Shown piece after piece: positions 1 to 8,699 of a stretch of DNA of 26,408 bases. The first letter of the stretch is position 1, and every line of letters starts with the position of its first letter. The notes below the pieces were generated by a model. The model saw only the letters and a list, made by a program, of their open reading frames with translations. It was not told the DNA's origin and did no database searches. The DNA lies in the NCBI GenBank assembly GCA_002633005.1, contig NMRA01000950.1, positions 14,944-41,351 of the forward strand, given 5' to 3'. The DNA is from Phoronis australis (Eukaryota > Phoronida > Phoronidae). A program made the position numbers and the translations under genes.

Positions 1-57
1 TAATATTTGACAGATTTCTTCTTTTGTTATACTTGTAGTTCATTTGCTTGCCTGTAG

Positions 58-237
58 GTGTCCTTGGTAAATTGCTGCTCTCCTTTTCTGTGTATACCAA
101 TGGAAGCAAGTTGCTTGGTACCCATCAGACAGAGGGCGCTCTGCAATGTGTCAATGGAATACGATTCATAAGCATGACCTGGGTAATCTTGGGACATACT
201 TTGGCAATTTCTCCGTTCACATTTGTAAATATTATAG
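58..237 (+). CDS. NRF-6-like gene, exon a (first membrane segments, R-x10-H motif)
   Basis: The exon opens after the acceptor ...cctgtag (AG at 56-57) and closes at a consensus donor gtaagt (238-243). It encodes 60 residues including LLLSFSVYTNGSKLLGT, the linker typical of NRF-6 proteins just before the acyltransferase-3 domain. GIRFISMTWVILGHT follows, in which Arg and His are ten residues apart. This R-x10-H arrangement is the conserved, probably catalytic, signature of acyltransferase-3 proteins. The exon starts with the last two bases of a split codon and ends in phase 1. There is no start codon; the protein begins upstream of the window. Confidence 0.93.
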
Positions 238-1085
238 GTAAGTAGTGAGTCCTTAAGTTGAGTTGTGGTTGTTTTGAACTCTGCTCTAAAATTTGAAAAT
301 GTTGAAAATATTAATGGAGTTGTTAGGTAGTGTTGGAAAGAACTTACAGTGTCTTACTGTTTTTCACTGCGGGTTATTATGTTTGTTGAGCTGCCATCTC
401 TTTCCAGGCCTAGCAGCCATGCGTCATCTCAGTATGAGGCAATTAGCTGATTTTGCAGATGTATTAGGTGGCAAAGATCAAAAGTTTGTTTCCGTGACAC
501 AACACGGGTTTTTTCGCTTTTACACTGAAGTGTTATTAGATGATAAATAGACATAATCAGTGCATTCTTGATTGACATTATTCATCGAAAGTAATGAGAC
601 ATTTCATAGTGACCGGTTTCCAGTGTGGTGTCTTTTGCGTACCTTTAAACTTCAGTTGAGAAGTTTGAAGAAACACAGTCAAAGTAATGTTTTGAAAGTC
701 GGTTTTGACATTTCCCTATAATGGAAGGGCTTTGTTTATGTTGTTTTGACAAAATTCTGTATCATGTATATAATTATATTGCTCATTACAAAACAAGAAC
801 CCTGGTGGCATGTATAGATGATTTTTCAGGACATCGTCAGCTGGCCACCTTGACCAATGTTGATCTATCTCAATTGAATCGCTTTAGTCCTACTAAAAGT
901 TTAAACGAATGCATTCTTGATCAGGAAATTTTTTAGTCCAGTGTCACACGCTTACTTAATGTGATAATTGATTTCATGTTTCAAAGTGCAACAAACTACA
1001 CTTCTATGATATTTGTAACGTGGTAGCAGACATCCCCTTGCCATTCTCAAATATCCGGACTCCAATCTTTGCTGCCTTTTGACTC
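238..1085 (+). other. First part of intron 1, no recognisable feature
   Basis: AT-rich intron sequence between the donor at 238 and the left end of mobile element C. Two short open frames (about 293-550 and 721-936) have no recognisable domain and no convincing splice sites around them. I see no RNA gene or clear repeat here. Confidence 0.6.
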
Positions 1086-1214
1086 ATTACAGCGTTATCC
1101 TGTTGCTCCCAACTTGTTGGATTCTATAGCCCAACAACAAGTTGGGAAGTTTACCCCTGTAGCCAATTTTACATGACTGATTAACTCTATTCTGGCATTT
1201 ATGGTTGGCGGGCC

Positions 1215-2322
1215 ATGTTGTGAACACATCCACTAAAACAAGAAACTGTAGGAACACCGCATTTATCCACCTTCACTCTTATCAGGCTTCTATTGTAAGT
1301 CAGCATGCGTGAATAATTGGCTGATAAGCCACCTCTGGAACTACTTTTGGCTGAATGGATGAGCAGACCATAAAATGATAATTAGCCAAGACCAGTGGAA
1401 AGCTGTATACTGTATTGGCTCAAACAAACGCTTAGAAAAATTCATTTCACAGGGAGGGGACGCTTATTGTAGTGAGCCTACGGCAGTTGAATCCCGGTTT
1501 CCCAAACGGGTAAAATCAGAAGCTAGGATTCATCAAATTTACGCTCTGTGACGTATTTGTAGCCTATGACAGCCTTTCAACAAAATTGTGGTGCTGGAAA
1601 GCTGTATACTGTATTGGCTCAAACAAACGCTTAGAAAAATTCATTTCACGGGGAGGGGACGCTTATTGTAGGGAGCCTTCGGCAGTTGAAACCCGGTTTC
1701 CCAAACGGGTAAAATCGGAAGCTAGGATTCATCAAATTTACGCTCTGTGACGTATTTGTAGCCTATGACAGCCTTTCTACAAAATTGTGGTGCATTGCTA
1801 TCAACTTCCGTTGTTAAATTACGATAATTCTTCAAAAAATTGTGCTCATCACAGGGCGAAAACTTGCCGACTGATGCGTCGCTGAATCGCGATCGTCAAT
1901 AGGAAAACTTGTACTCTTGAATAAAAATATAGTTTCGACTCAACAAATTACCTGAAATCTTCCTGATGTTTTACAATTTGTAAAGTTCCTGTGGAGTCCA
2001 GATTAATTGCGATTAAGTCCAAATGTGCGCTACATCATACTCCACAACACGAGAAAAATCTCTGGATGAACACACATGTTGTCACGTGACGTTTGTTTTG
2101 AAGGTCGTCTGCGNCAGCTGATCATATCCGCATGAGCGAAGCCAATTATCCTCGCTCGTGACTCGATGACTAGAGCAGCTTGGCGGCATCTTTTTGATCG
2201 TGAGCCGAGCGCGACTCAGCCAAGGTGGATAAATACAGTCTAGTTCAATTTTCCATACCCCGCCGTTTACCTTAACCACTGGGGTTAGAACCAATTTTAT
2301 TTAGTGGGAATGTTCATAGCAT
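1215..2322 (+). mobile_element. TIR element, family A, inserted into element C
   Basis: The left end reads atgttgtgaacacatccact and the right end agtgggaatgttcatagcat, which are imperfect inverted repeats. The inverted similarity continues inward (gcatttatccacctt on the left, aaggtggataaatac on the right), suggesting a terminal repeat of about 82 bp with a later insertion in the right arm. The sequence gggcc lies directly before (1210-1214) and after (2323-2327) the element but only once in the uninterrupted copy of C, as expected of a 5-bp target duplication. A relative lies in reverse orientation at 7091-7835. No transposase is recognised; superfamily unassigned. Confidence 0.75.
1396..1793 (+). 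repeat. 199-bp tandem duplication inside element A
   Basis: Positions 1396-1594 and 1595-1793 are near-identical direct copies, both running from tggaaagctgtatactgtat to caaaattgtggtgc with only a handful of substitutions. The related element at 7091-7835 has a single copy of this segment, so the duplication arose in this copy or its close lineage. Confidence 0.9.
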
Positions 2323-2755
2323 GGGCCGGCTCTCTTTTGTTCGATAATTCCTCTAATCTCTAGTAAGATCATATCTATCCTGACTGGGTTGTGCTGCTAA
2401 AATAAAAGTTAAGTTATAACATATTTGAACATAAATCAATACTATATCTGAAATCCTTGTCAAATGGTGATTATGTTTAGTTTTCGAATTGCCAAAATTG
2501 CCCAACTACAACTACCGAAGTTATGACAATCTATTCTTTCCGAATGTACCATGAATTCCCTCTGGGTTTGACTGTGTTCACAGGTGGTCTGTAATAAGCC
2601 TGGTAGATAATTGGCCTGCCTGTTGTCATAACAGACAAAAGGCTGTAGTTGGCAGTTAACAAAGAAGCTAGATGTTATCACATGCTCACAACCATCTATG
2701 CCTGGTAAAGTCACTGAACGGAAAAATACCGCCATGAAGGTAGTTTTTCATAGCT

Positions 2756-2945
2756 TTCTGTGAAATGTTTGTGAGAAAGGACTTAGCGATGCTTAAGTTT
2801 GCTGAATTGGAAATGGACATTTTTCGAACAAGTCTACTGATATTCAGAAAGCTCTTTAAAAAATGGATAAGTTTGCATCGCCATTTTCAAATTTTTCTAT
2901 ATGTATTGTTGTCCTCTTCTTGCACTATCTTTATCTTATGCTCAG
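2756..2945 (+). other. Last part of intron 1
   Basis: About 190 bp between the right end of element C and the exon b acceptor. The 3' end is pyrimidine-rich (cttcttgcactatctttatc), consistent with a splice acceptor tract before AG at 2944-2945. Confidence 0.6.
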
Positions 2946-3039
2946 GAAACATGGGTGATCTTGGTGTTTACACAAAATGGTGGACATTCCAGGCCATCAC
3001 CAATGCCACTGTCAGTGTGGATACATTTTTTCTTCTCAG
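2946..3039 (+). CDS. NRF-6-like gene, exon b (SVDTFF segment)
   Basis: The exon lies between an acceptor AG at 2944-2945 and a strong donor gtgagt at 3040. Its first two bases complete the Gly codon left open by exon a. It encodes NMGDLGVYTKWWTFQAITNA followed by TVSVDTFFLLS. The last part is the conserved 'D-x-F-F-x-L-S-G' segment of acyltransferase-3 proteins, a membrane helix. The exon ends in phase 2, matching the start of exon c. A 99-residue antisense open frame across this exon is a shadow. Confidence 0.93.
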
Positions 3040-3629
3040 GTGAGTGAAAGGGGAAAGATGAATAAAATGTTGTTTTGTTGATGTCTGAGTGTTTCCTAAA
3101 TAAAGTCGGTACCAAAAATTGTCTTCTTGATCTGAGAGGTGCACAACTTGGTCGTAAAGTGCCTTCGGGTGTCATCTTTAAAATCAATAGCCGGGTGGAA
3201 CCCTGTGTTTTGGTATTTTTTAAAGTATGTCGTACCAGCACTCCTGCACATTGTGTATCATTAGATCACATGAAGTTCAACTATTGGTTGAACTGGATGA
3301 CTCACCATTTCAAAGTTTGCAGGTCCGTGTGTTGTGTGCAGCCGTTGAAATGTGATAGCAATGAAGCTTGAACACTAGGGCTTTCCTGAATCTTTCACCT
3401 TCTGACTTCACTTTCGTTGATGATTTGAAAGTCATCTTTTACGCATTATGTTGAACTGTTCAATTTTCCCACTGTTGTAGAAGCATAGACATGCTTCCAT
3501 TGTTTGGTATTCTGTGGATTTTCATCAAATTAGCCTCTGATTTCCTTTTTGCTGTTTGTTTTAAACTACTGACAATAGTCTCTGTTTATAATGATTGTCC
3601 AACCTGACCTGTTTCCCTATTGGTTGTAG
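3040..3629 (+). other. Intron 2, no recognisable feature
   Basis: 590 bp of intronic sequence ending in ccctattggttgtag. It is open in one frame for about 98 codons (3075-3371), with no motif and no flanking splice signals, so I treat it as intron. Confidence 0.6.
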
Positions 3630-3734
3630 TGGGCTATTAGTGGGCTACTTGGTTCTGAGAGAAATGGAGAAGAAGAACGGTTGTAACAGCATGGTGCGAC
3701 ACTGGGTCATGTATTATGTTCACCGATACATCAG
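3630..3734 (+). CDS. NRF-6-like gene, exon c
   Basis: It starts after AG at 3628-3629; its first base completes a Ser codon. It encodes GLLVGYLVLREMEKKNG, a membrane helix completing the SG-L-L segment plus a basic cytoplasmic loop, then VRHWVMYYVHRYIR. The HRYIR-LTP-PY sequence formed across the junction with exon d is the typical helix-to-loop entry of the family. The donor is gtttgt at 3735, weaker than the others but in the phase required by exon d. Confidence 0.92.
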
Positions 3735-4225
3735 GTTTGTGGTGCAAAAGGGGTCACTGCATGTCTTGTTTCTACGAGCTTTGTTGTGGGTACTGTTTAA
3801 TGTTTTGTTTTTGAATTTTGGCTGAGGGGAATTATTCGTCAAACACTGTTGAGTTCAAATTTACCAGTTACCAAGATGTAAATACCTGTAAGCTTTGAAA
3901 AAAGCACAGACATGCTAAATGCCTTGTGGGTGGCTACATCTTTTAAAAGTGTTTTTAACCAGTTTTGCTTCAAGTTTCTAAAGTCAGAAGCAAAGATAGG
4001 GTTTTGAGATTTTTTACTGTGGAGCCTTGTGACTGTAAGCACGTTGTTTTCTCTCATTTAGCGTGCTGATTGAACACTCACCACCTTCACACTACCTTGT
4101 GAGAGATGTACAGGTAAATGGGTGCAGCTGTGTCACCTGAGAGGTGTCACCGCTCTCACATAATTGCACTCTAATGTTTCACGCAAATGATGTTGATGCA
4201 CTGGTCATTGTAATTTCCGTTACAG
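3735..4225 (+). other. Intron 3, no recognisable feature
   Basis: 491 bp with a pyrimidine-containing acceptor tract (gtaatttccgttacag). I see no repeat, RNA or other coding signal in it. Confidence 0.6.
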
Positions 4226-4388
4226 ACTGACCCCACCATACATGTTGATACTGATGGTGTACAGCACTCTCTTGACATACACAAACAGTGGACCAATATG
4301 GCTTCCTGCCGATGTTAATTGCCCAAAGTACTGGTGGACCAATCTTCTCTACGTCAATAACTTTGTTCACTCAAAACAGGCAGAAATG
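4226..4388 (+). CDS. NRF-6-like gene, exon d
   Basis: It starts after ttacag and ends at a gtaaat donor (4389). The first base completes Arg; the rest encodes 54 residues, LTPPYMLILMVYSTLLTYTN and onward through a luminal or extracellular loop with PADVNCPKYWWTNLLYVNNF. The C-x-x-Y-W-W-T-N-L-L-Y-V-N-N-F pattern is highly characteristic of NRF-6-like acyltransferases. The exon ends exactly at a codon boundary (phase 0), matching exon e. Short antisense open frames here are shadows. Confidence 0.94.
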
Positions 4389-4967
4389 GTAAATATTGTC
4401 GTTACTTATTTTCATTGTGTCTGACAAAATTTTTCACCACTTTAAATGCCAAATTTAAACCAAGTTTTTCGACCACACATTGCATAGGACAGAGATTGTA
4501 AAATATTTTTGTTGCCTTGGAGCATTATGTGTGGCAGAGAAGGTTGATATTGTCAGTACTGCACAGATCACAATGATTTGTCCGACCGGTGGTAGTTGAA
4601 TTAGAGAGTGGACATTGAGTAGCAGGAATGATAGCTGACTAGCCGGCTAATTATTGTTAAACCATATGGCTTTTGACAATGAAAGCTCTTTAGTATAGTC
4701 TTATTCAGTGGTAACGAAGTTAATTGATCGCATGCGGATAATTTTTTAAAAAATGCGTCTCAGCGTGTGGTGATGATTTACCACTTGTCCTGGTTTTTCT
4801 ACCCAAGTAATGACGTATTGGTGACTAAGCTAATGACTCTCGCATAGGATTGCTTGCCTGGTCACTGTCAGCTAGGCCACTATTCACCAACTCATTGTTG
4901 ATGGAAAATGTGTAATTTGTGCTGTGACTAAATTATGTTGGACATTGTTGTAAATATTTGATCAATG
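4389..4967 (+). other. First part of intron 4
   Basis: About 580 bp without recognisable coding, RNA or repeat content, leading into the 14-bp minisatellite. Confidence 0.55.
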
Positions 4968-5051
4968 GCCAGCAGTATAATGCCAGCAGTATAATGCCAG
5001 CAGTATAATGCCAGCAGTATAATGCCAGCAGTATAATGCCAGCAGTATAAT
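4968..5051 (+). repeat. 14-bp minisatellite, six perfect units
   Basis: The unit gccagcagtataat repeats six times without interruption at 4968-5051. Degenerate pieces (ataatgccaggca) follow up to about 5090. It lies within intron 4 of the NRF-6-like gene. Perfect identity of the units implies recent expansion or homogenisation. Confidence 0.97.
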
Positions 5052-5631
5052 GCCAGGCAGAGAAGTTAGGTGTTATTATAATGCCAGGCACAGAATCGTG
5101 ATATTGTCAATATCTCAATTGATTCACTTGTATGTTCATAATCAGTTGCAACTAGTTATCAGGCAAATTAAAAAGCCGATAATTCATGATTACACAGGTA
5201 TGAAACTAAGCGAATTATGTATACTATTCAAGCTACACATGGTTAAACAGAGATGATACTGATTGAGTTCTGTAGTTCAAACTTAGAACAAAGTGTGTAT
5301 TGCAGTCGAGCAGTGGCCATGGTAACTTATACATTGTTCTTCAGTTTAATCTCGTTTTCCAACTTTAAAATTCATACGTTGATTCGGTTCTTAGTATTTC
5401 CTTAAAATTGTCCAGGGTGTGCAAACTATCCGTACCTAAAAGTTTTGACGTGTGATTTTCAAGTTTGTGCTGTAGCATGCCAGCATGTTTTATCTGACTA
5501 AGTTGATCTTGAGGGTAAATTTATCAAGCTTATCTTCATCCTTAATGTTAGACATGGTATTGAGTATCAGACAATTAAAGTATCATGCTTTACTTTCATT
5601 GTTCATCAGTTGTTCATGTCTCTCCTTGCAG
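5052..5631 (+). other. Last part of intron 4
   Basis: 580 bp without a gene-like signal apart from a good acceptor tract, gttcatgtctctccttgcag, immediately before exon e. Confidence 0.55.
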
Positions 5632-5711
5632 TGCATGGGATGGTCATGGTACCTCGCCAATGACATGCAGTTCTACATTATAGCTCCCATCTTTCTCGTC
5701 CCTTTATTTTA
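5632..5711 (+). CDS. NRF-6-like gene, exon e (QFYIIAP helix)
   Basis: It starts after ctccttgcag in phase 0 and ends at a consensus gtaagt donor (5712). It encodes CMGWSWYLANDMQFYIIAP followed by IFLVPLF and two bases (ta) of a split codon. W-Y-L-x-N-D-x-Q-F-Y is one of the most conserved motifs of the family and corresponds to the 'QFY' helix of acyltransferase-3 proteins. A next exon beginning with c or t would give Tyr, while one beginning with g or a would give a stop. This matters because the next clear exon begins with g. Confidence 0.93.
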
Positions 5712-6037
5712 GTAAGTGTCTAAACATTCTGTTTATACTATCTCAGTGAAAATTAGCAGTGTCACTTTGATACCTGCAAAATTTCCATCTCTGTCAGTTG
5801 CTTCTAATATTAAGGACATCATTGTGAAACATAATTTTACATAGTTCTTTGGAAATCTTTGCATTTTCTTTTTTAACTTTGCTTTTTCTGGTTGTCTGGC
5901 TCACGGAATGACACGAGATTATAGGCATTTACAAACTGAAGCCATCCAGTGCCCAACTAGAAAATAATAATATACTGCATAGACGGCTTCAACTAGTGTC
6001 ATCTTATTTAATTCCAATGTCTGTTATCATTTAGGAG
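5712..6037 (+). other. Intron 5, first candidate segment
   Basis: 326 bp between the strong donor of exon e and the tentative exon f. No repeat or RNA feature seen. Confidence 0.5.
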
Positions 6038-6072
6038 TTGGTCACTGGGTGTTTTTGGGACAACATTTTTGT
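6038..6072 (+). CDS. Tentative exon f of the NRF-6-like gene (membrane helix fragment)
   Basis: The frame YWSLGVFGTTFL opens if the acceptor is the second AG of tttaggag (6036-6037). It resembles the W-x-x-G helix that follows the QFYIIAP-IFLVPLFY segment in this family. The first, stronger-looking AG (6033-6034) would make a TAG stop with the ta left by exon e. Downstream the frame meets TAG at 6081-6083; the best donor before it is gtatgt at 6073, giving a 35-bp exon. No donor choice joins it in frame to exon g. It may be a remnant of a longer exon or a chance resemblance. Confidence 0.35.
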
Positions 6073-6659
6073 GTATGTCTTAGACAACAGATGTGCTACT
6101 GGTTGGTCATGAATGAATGTAGTTATTGATGGTCATAAATCAATACTATTTCTATCTGGAAGTAGATAATACACAAGGAGTTGTACGGTGGCACACATTA
6201 GACATAGTGGTTTTGGGGGAGGAGATTGCCAAGAAGGCAATATTGAAATGCATGTAACGTCACCAGTCTCTTGCAGTGAGAATATTGAGGGTTGACAGTC
6301 CATGTACTGCACTAATCCGTATGGCTCATGTTGTTCTGCTGCCCTGCTATGTAAATCTGCTTGTCACAAATTTACTACCAATCTGCTTAAGCTTAGTAGC
6401 AAATGAGGTCATTGGAATGAAAGGATATCATAAAAAGACATAATGGTTATAATTAAATAGTTAATATTCCAGCATCAAAGTAATTTCGGCAACTAATTAT
6501 GTTTAGATCATTATAGTTTTCACACCTTTTGCGCACACTGAGAGGTTTTTTTTTTAATCTAGCTTTCAGTTAACATGTTCAAAAGCAAATTAGCACATTA
6601 GAATGGGAGTGCCCCATGGCATGTAGAGACAGCATTTGCCTCAAATTCACTTGAAACCN
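6073..6659 (+). other. Region where the central acyltransferase exon is expected, first part
   Basis: I searched all plus frames for the expected central stretch (an acidic-aromatic loop, then the K-P-x-x-R-x-x-P-Y-L-x-G-type helix) and did not find it. A 47-codon hydrophobic open frame after gtctcttgcag (6277-6281), running to TAA near 6440, does not resemble the family. Confidence 0.5.
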
Positions 6660-6741
6660 ACAATAGAAGCCTGATAAGAGTGAAGGTGGATAAATGCGGT
6701 GTTCCTACAGTTTCTTGTTTTAGTGGATGTGTTCAGGACAT
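6660..6741 (+). repeat. 82-bp direct terminal repeat, left copy
   Basis: It runs from acaatagaagcctgataaga to gtgttcaggacat. It is colinear with 7754-7835 and equally long, with roughly ten substitutions, and is the reverse complement of 1215-1296. An ambiguous base (n at 6659) directly precedes it. Confidence 0.85.
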
Positions 6742-7753
6742 GAACGAATTTGGATTTTGACTATAGTTTTGATGCAGCGAGCTGGCTGACCACTGCGTCA
6801 GTGTCTCCGTTAGACACAGAAATTTCACTCAGCCCGGGTAGTTCACTTCGTCACCAACATGTAGATCGAGCCTTGGACTACATGTATGAATACTCCACGG
6901 TAGAGCTAACGACCGTCGGCCGGTGCACACAAAACCTGTGAGTAAACCAGCACTCACCTTGCACGTTGCAACCGTTTAAATGAAAAAACAATCTAGTAAA
7001 CGCCATTTTCCTGCATAATCCTCCGCCTTTTGTAACAAAAAGTCTATCGTCGATGACCCACACACGCACGCTCCGGCGCTCACTCTCATACGCAGACGAA
7101 CTTCAAAACAAACGTCACATGACAACAACGCGTGTGTTCATCCAGAGATTTTTCTCGTGTTGTGGGGTACGATGTAGCGCAGATTTGCACTTAATCGCAA
7201 TTAATCTGGACTCCACATGAACTTTAAAAATTATAGAACATAAGGAAGATTTCAGGTAATTTGTTGAGTCGAAACTATATTTTTATTCAAGAGTTCAAGT
7301 TTTCCTATTGACGATGGCGATTCAGCGACACATCAGTCGGCAAGTTTTCGCCCTGTGATGAGCACAATTTTTTGAAAAATTATCGTAATTTAACAACGGA
7401 AGTTCATAGCAATGCACCACAATTTTGTAGAAAGACTGTCATAGGCTAAAAATACGTCACAGAGGGTAAATTTTAAGAATCCTAGCTTCCGATTTTACCC
7501 GTTTGGGAAACCGGCTTTCAACTGCCGTAGGCTACAATAAAAATCCCCTCCCTGTGAAATGAATTTTTCTAAGCGTTTATTAGAGCCAGTACAGTATACA
7601 GCTTTCCACCAAGGCTAGGTGATGCCAGAACATTATTCTTTGTTGCATTAGTAACTGGTCTTGGCTAATTATCATTTGATGGCCTGGTCATCCATTCAGC
7701 CAAAAGTAGTTCTAGAGGTGCCTTATCAGCCAATTATTCAAGCATGCTGACTC

Positions 7754-7835
7754 ACAATAGAAGCCTGATAAGAGTGATGGTGGATAAATACAGTGTTCCT
7801 ACAGTTTGTTGTGCTAGTGGATGTGTTCGCAACAT
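7754..7835 (+). repeat. 82-bp direct terminal repeat, right copy
   Basis: Partner of 6660-6741. This copy is continuous with the A-like interior to its left, so it is the true element terminus. Confidence 0.85.
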
Positions 7836-8509
7836 GTACACTGTAAGTTGTAATTACCAAACTAGTTACTGTGACTAATTGAGTGCCCCAAAATCTCCCC
7901 TAGCTCCTCGTTGTTCAGCCTTCAATTCTACACTTAAGCTCATGCTAGTGAGAACTAACATAGTGTTATTGCTTGAGAAGTTGCTTGATGTACAAAATAA
8001 CCAGCTGTGTTGTGCCGACCTTTGACCCTGGTCTCAGTGAGCCAGCTGTCGGTTTTTCCCCAAGTCCATATATCTTCTTTTATTTGAGTAAAGCACAATT
8101 ACCGTTACAGTAGAAACCAATTTGACATTTTACTGTGGTAAGTTGAATTAAATTTTCTAACGTCCCTGCAACTCTGTTCTGAATGTGGCCATGTCTAATT
8201 ATTATCACATTTACTGTGTGAAATATTAGGCTTTTCATCAAAGCCTTCTTGATGTTGTTTTCCTTTAATACTAGAATCATGTTCTATTAAACACAATCAA
8301 TTTCTTGCCTGATCCTGCCAATTAAATTACCATGCAGGGTATGCTCATAGTTTGACACATAGTACATTCATTTCTAAGCTTTTTCACTGCACTTATGTGT
8401 AAATGAATACTTAGTTCATGCACAAGTTGTCTGTACCCTAAAGTTTTGAAAATCATTTGGGTGGCATAAGAGTTTTCAATTGGATATTGTCAGTGTCCAA
8501 TTATTGCAG
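7836..8509 (+). other. Region where the central acyltransferase exon is expected, second part
   Basis: About 670 bp ending in an acceptor (gtccaattattgcag) for exon g. No family-like exon was found in any frame. An antisense open frame at 8080-8280 has no recognisable content. Confidence 0.5.
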
Positions 8510-8699
8510 GCTGTAGCCGTGATTGGCTGGTGCCTAGCAGCCTTCTTCTGTTGCTCCACCCTGTACGGTCTATATGGACCAACCGCCAATGGTGACAAGT
8601 GGAGCTTGGGTGTGTCTGCGTTGTACAACTCTACCTACCGCTATGCTTGGTCACTGGGTGTAGCCTGGGTAATCTTCGCGTGCAGCACTGGATATGGAG
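8510..8699 (+). CDS. NRF-6-like gene, exon g
   Basis: It follows ttattgcag and ends before gtaaat (8700). In phase 0 it encodes AVAVIGWCLAAFFCCSTLYG, then LYGPTANGDK, a loop, YRYAWSLGVAWVIFACSTGYG and one base of the next Gly codon. The pattern of membrane helix, Y-G-L-Y-G loop, R-x-x-W-x-x-x-x-x-W-x-x-x-A-C-x-x-G-Y-G matches the second half of NRF-6-like domains closely. Joining exon e directly to this exon would create TAG at the junction and a frame mismatch, so at least one intervening exon is required for a functional protein. Confidence 0.93.

Larger units (their letters stand above)
1086..2755 (+). mobile_element. TIR element, family C, copy 1 (interrupted by element A)
   Basis: The two outer parts (1086-1214 and 2328-2755) align with a continuous block at 12640-13176, so one element was split by an insertion. 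The ends are inverted relative to each other: the left cattacagcgttatcctgtt pairs with the right aacggaaaaataccgccatg. Just inside the left end is a hairpin formed by cccaacttgtt and aacaagttggg, also kept in copy 2. Without the insert the element is about 555 bp. It carries no recognisable transposase, so it is probably a non-autonomous DNA transposon of unassigned superfamily. It lies in intron 1 of the NRF-6-like gene. Confidence 0.75.
6660..7835 (-). mobile_element. Rearranged relative of element A
   Basis: Positions 7091-7835 are the reverse complement of most of element A (1215-2113), including the A terminus at 7835 (ggatgtgttcgcaacat). It has one copy of the segment that is duplicated in A, plus about 45 bp (near 7611-7655) that A lacks. 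At the other side, 6660-6741 is a second copy of the same 82-bp terminus in the same direction. Between 6742 and 7090 the sequence is unrelated to A. The block lies in the NRF-6-like gene exactly where an exon is missing. Confidence 0.7.

Noticed and set aside
293-550. 85-codon open frame in intron 1
   Set aside because: Low-complexity codon use, no recognisable domain, no acceptor or donor that fits exon a or b phases.
721-936. 71-codon open frame in intron 1
   Set aside because: No family resemblance and lies between in-phase exons of the NRF-6-like gene.
2942-3241. 99-codon antisense open frame
   Set aside because: Overlaps exon b, whose family match is unambiguous; it is a shadow.
6279-6440. 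47-codon hydrophobic open frame after gtctcttgcag as the missing exon
   Set aside because: It has no K-P, R-x-x-P-Y or G-rich helix pattern of the expected segment and no donor in a phase matching exon g.
6660-7835. Small LTR retrotransposon (82-bp direct repeats)
   Set aside because: The same terminus occurs as an inverted end with a target duplication in element A, and there is no TG...CA end, primer-binding site or polypurine tract.
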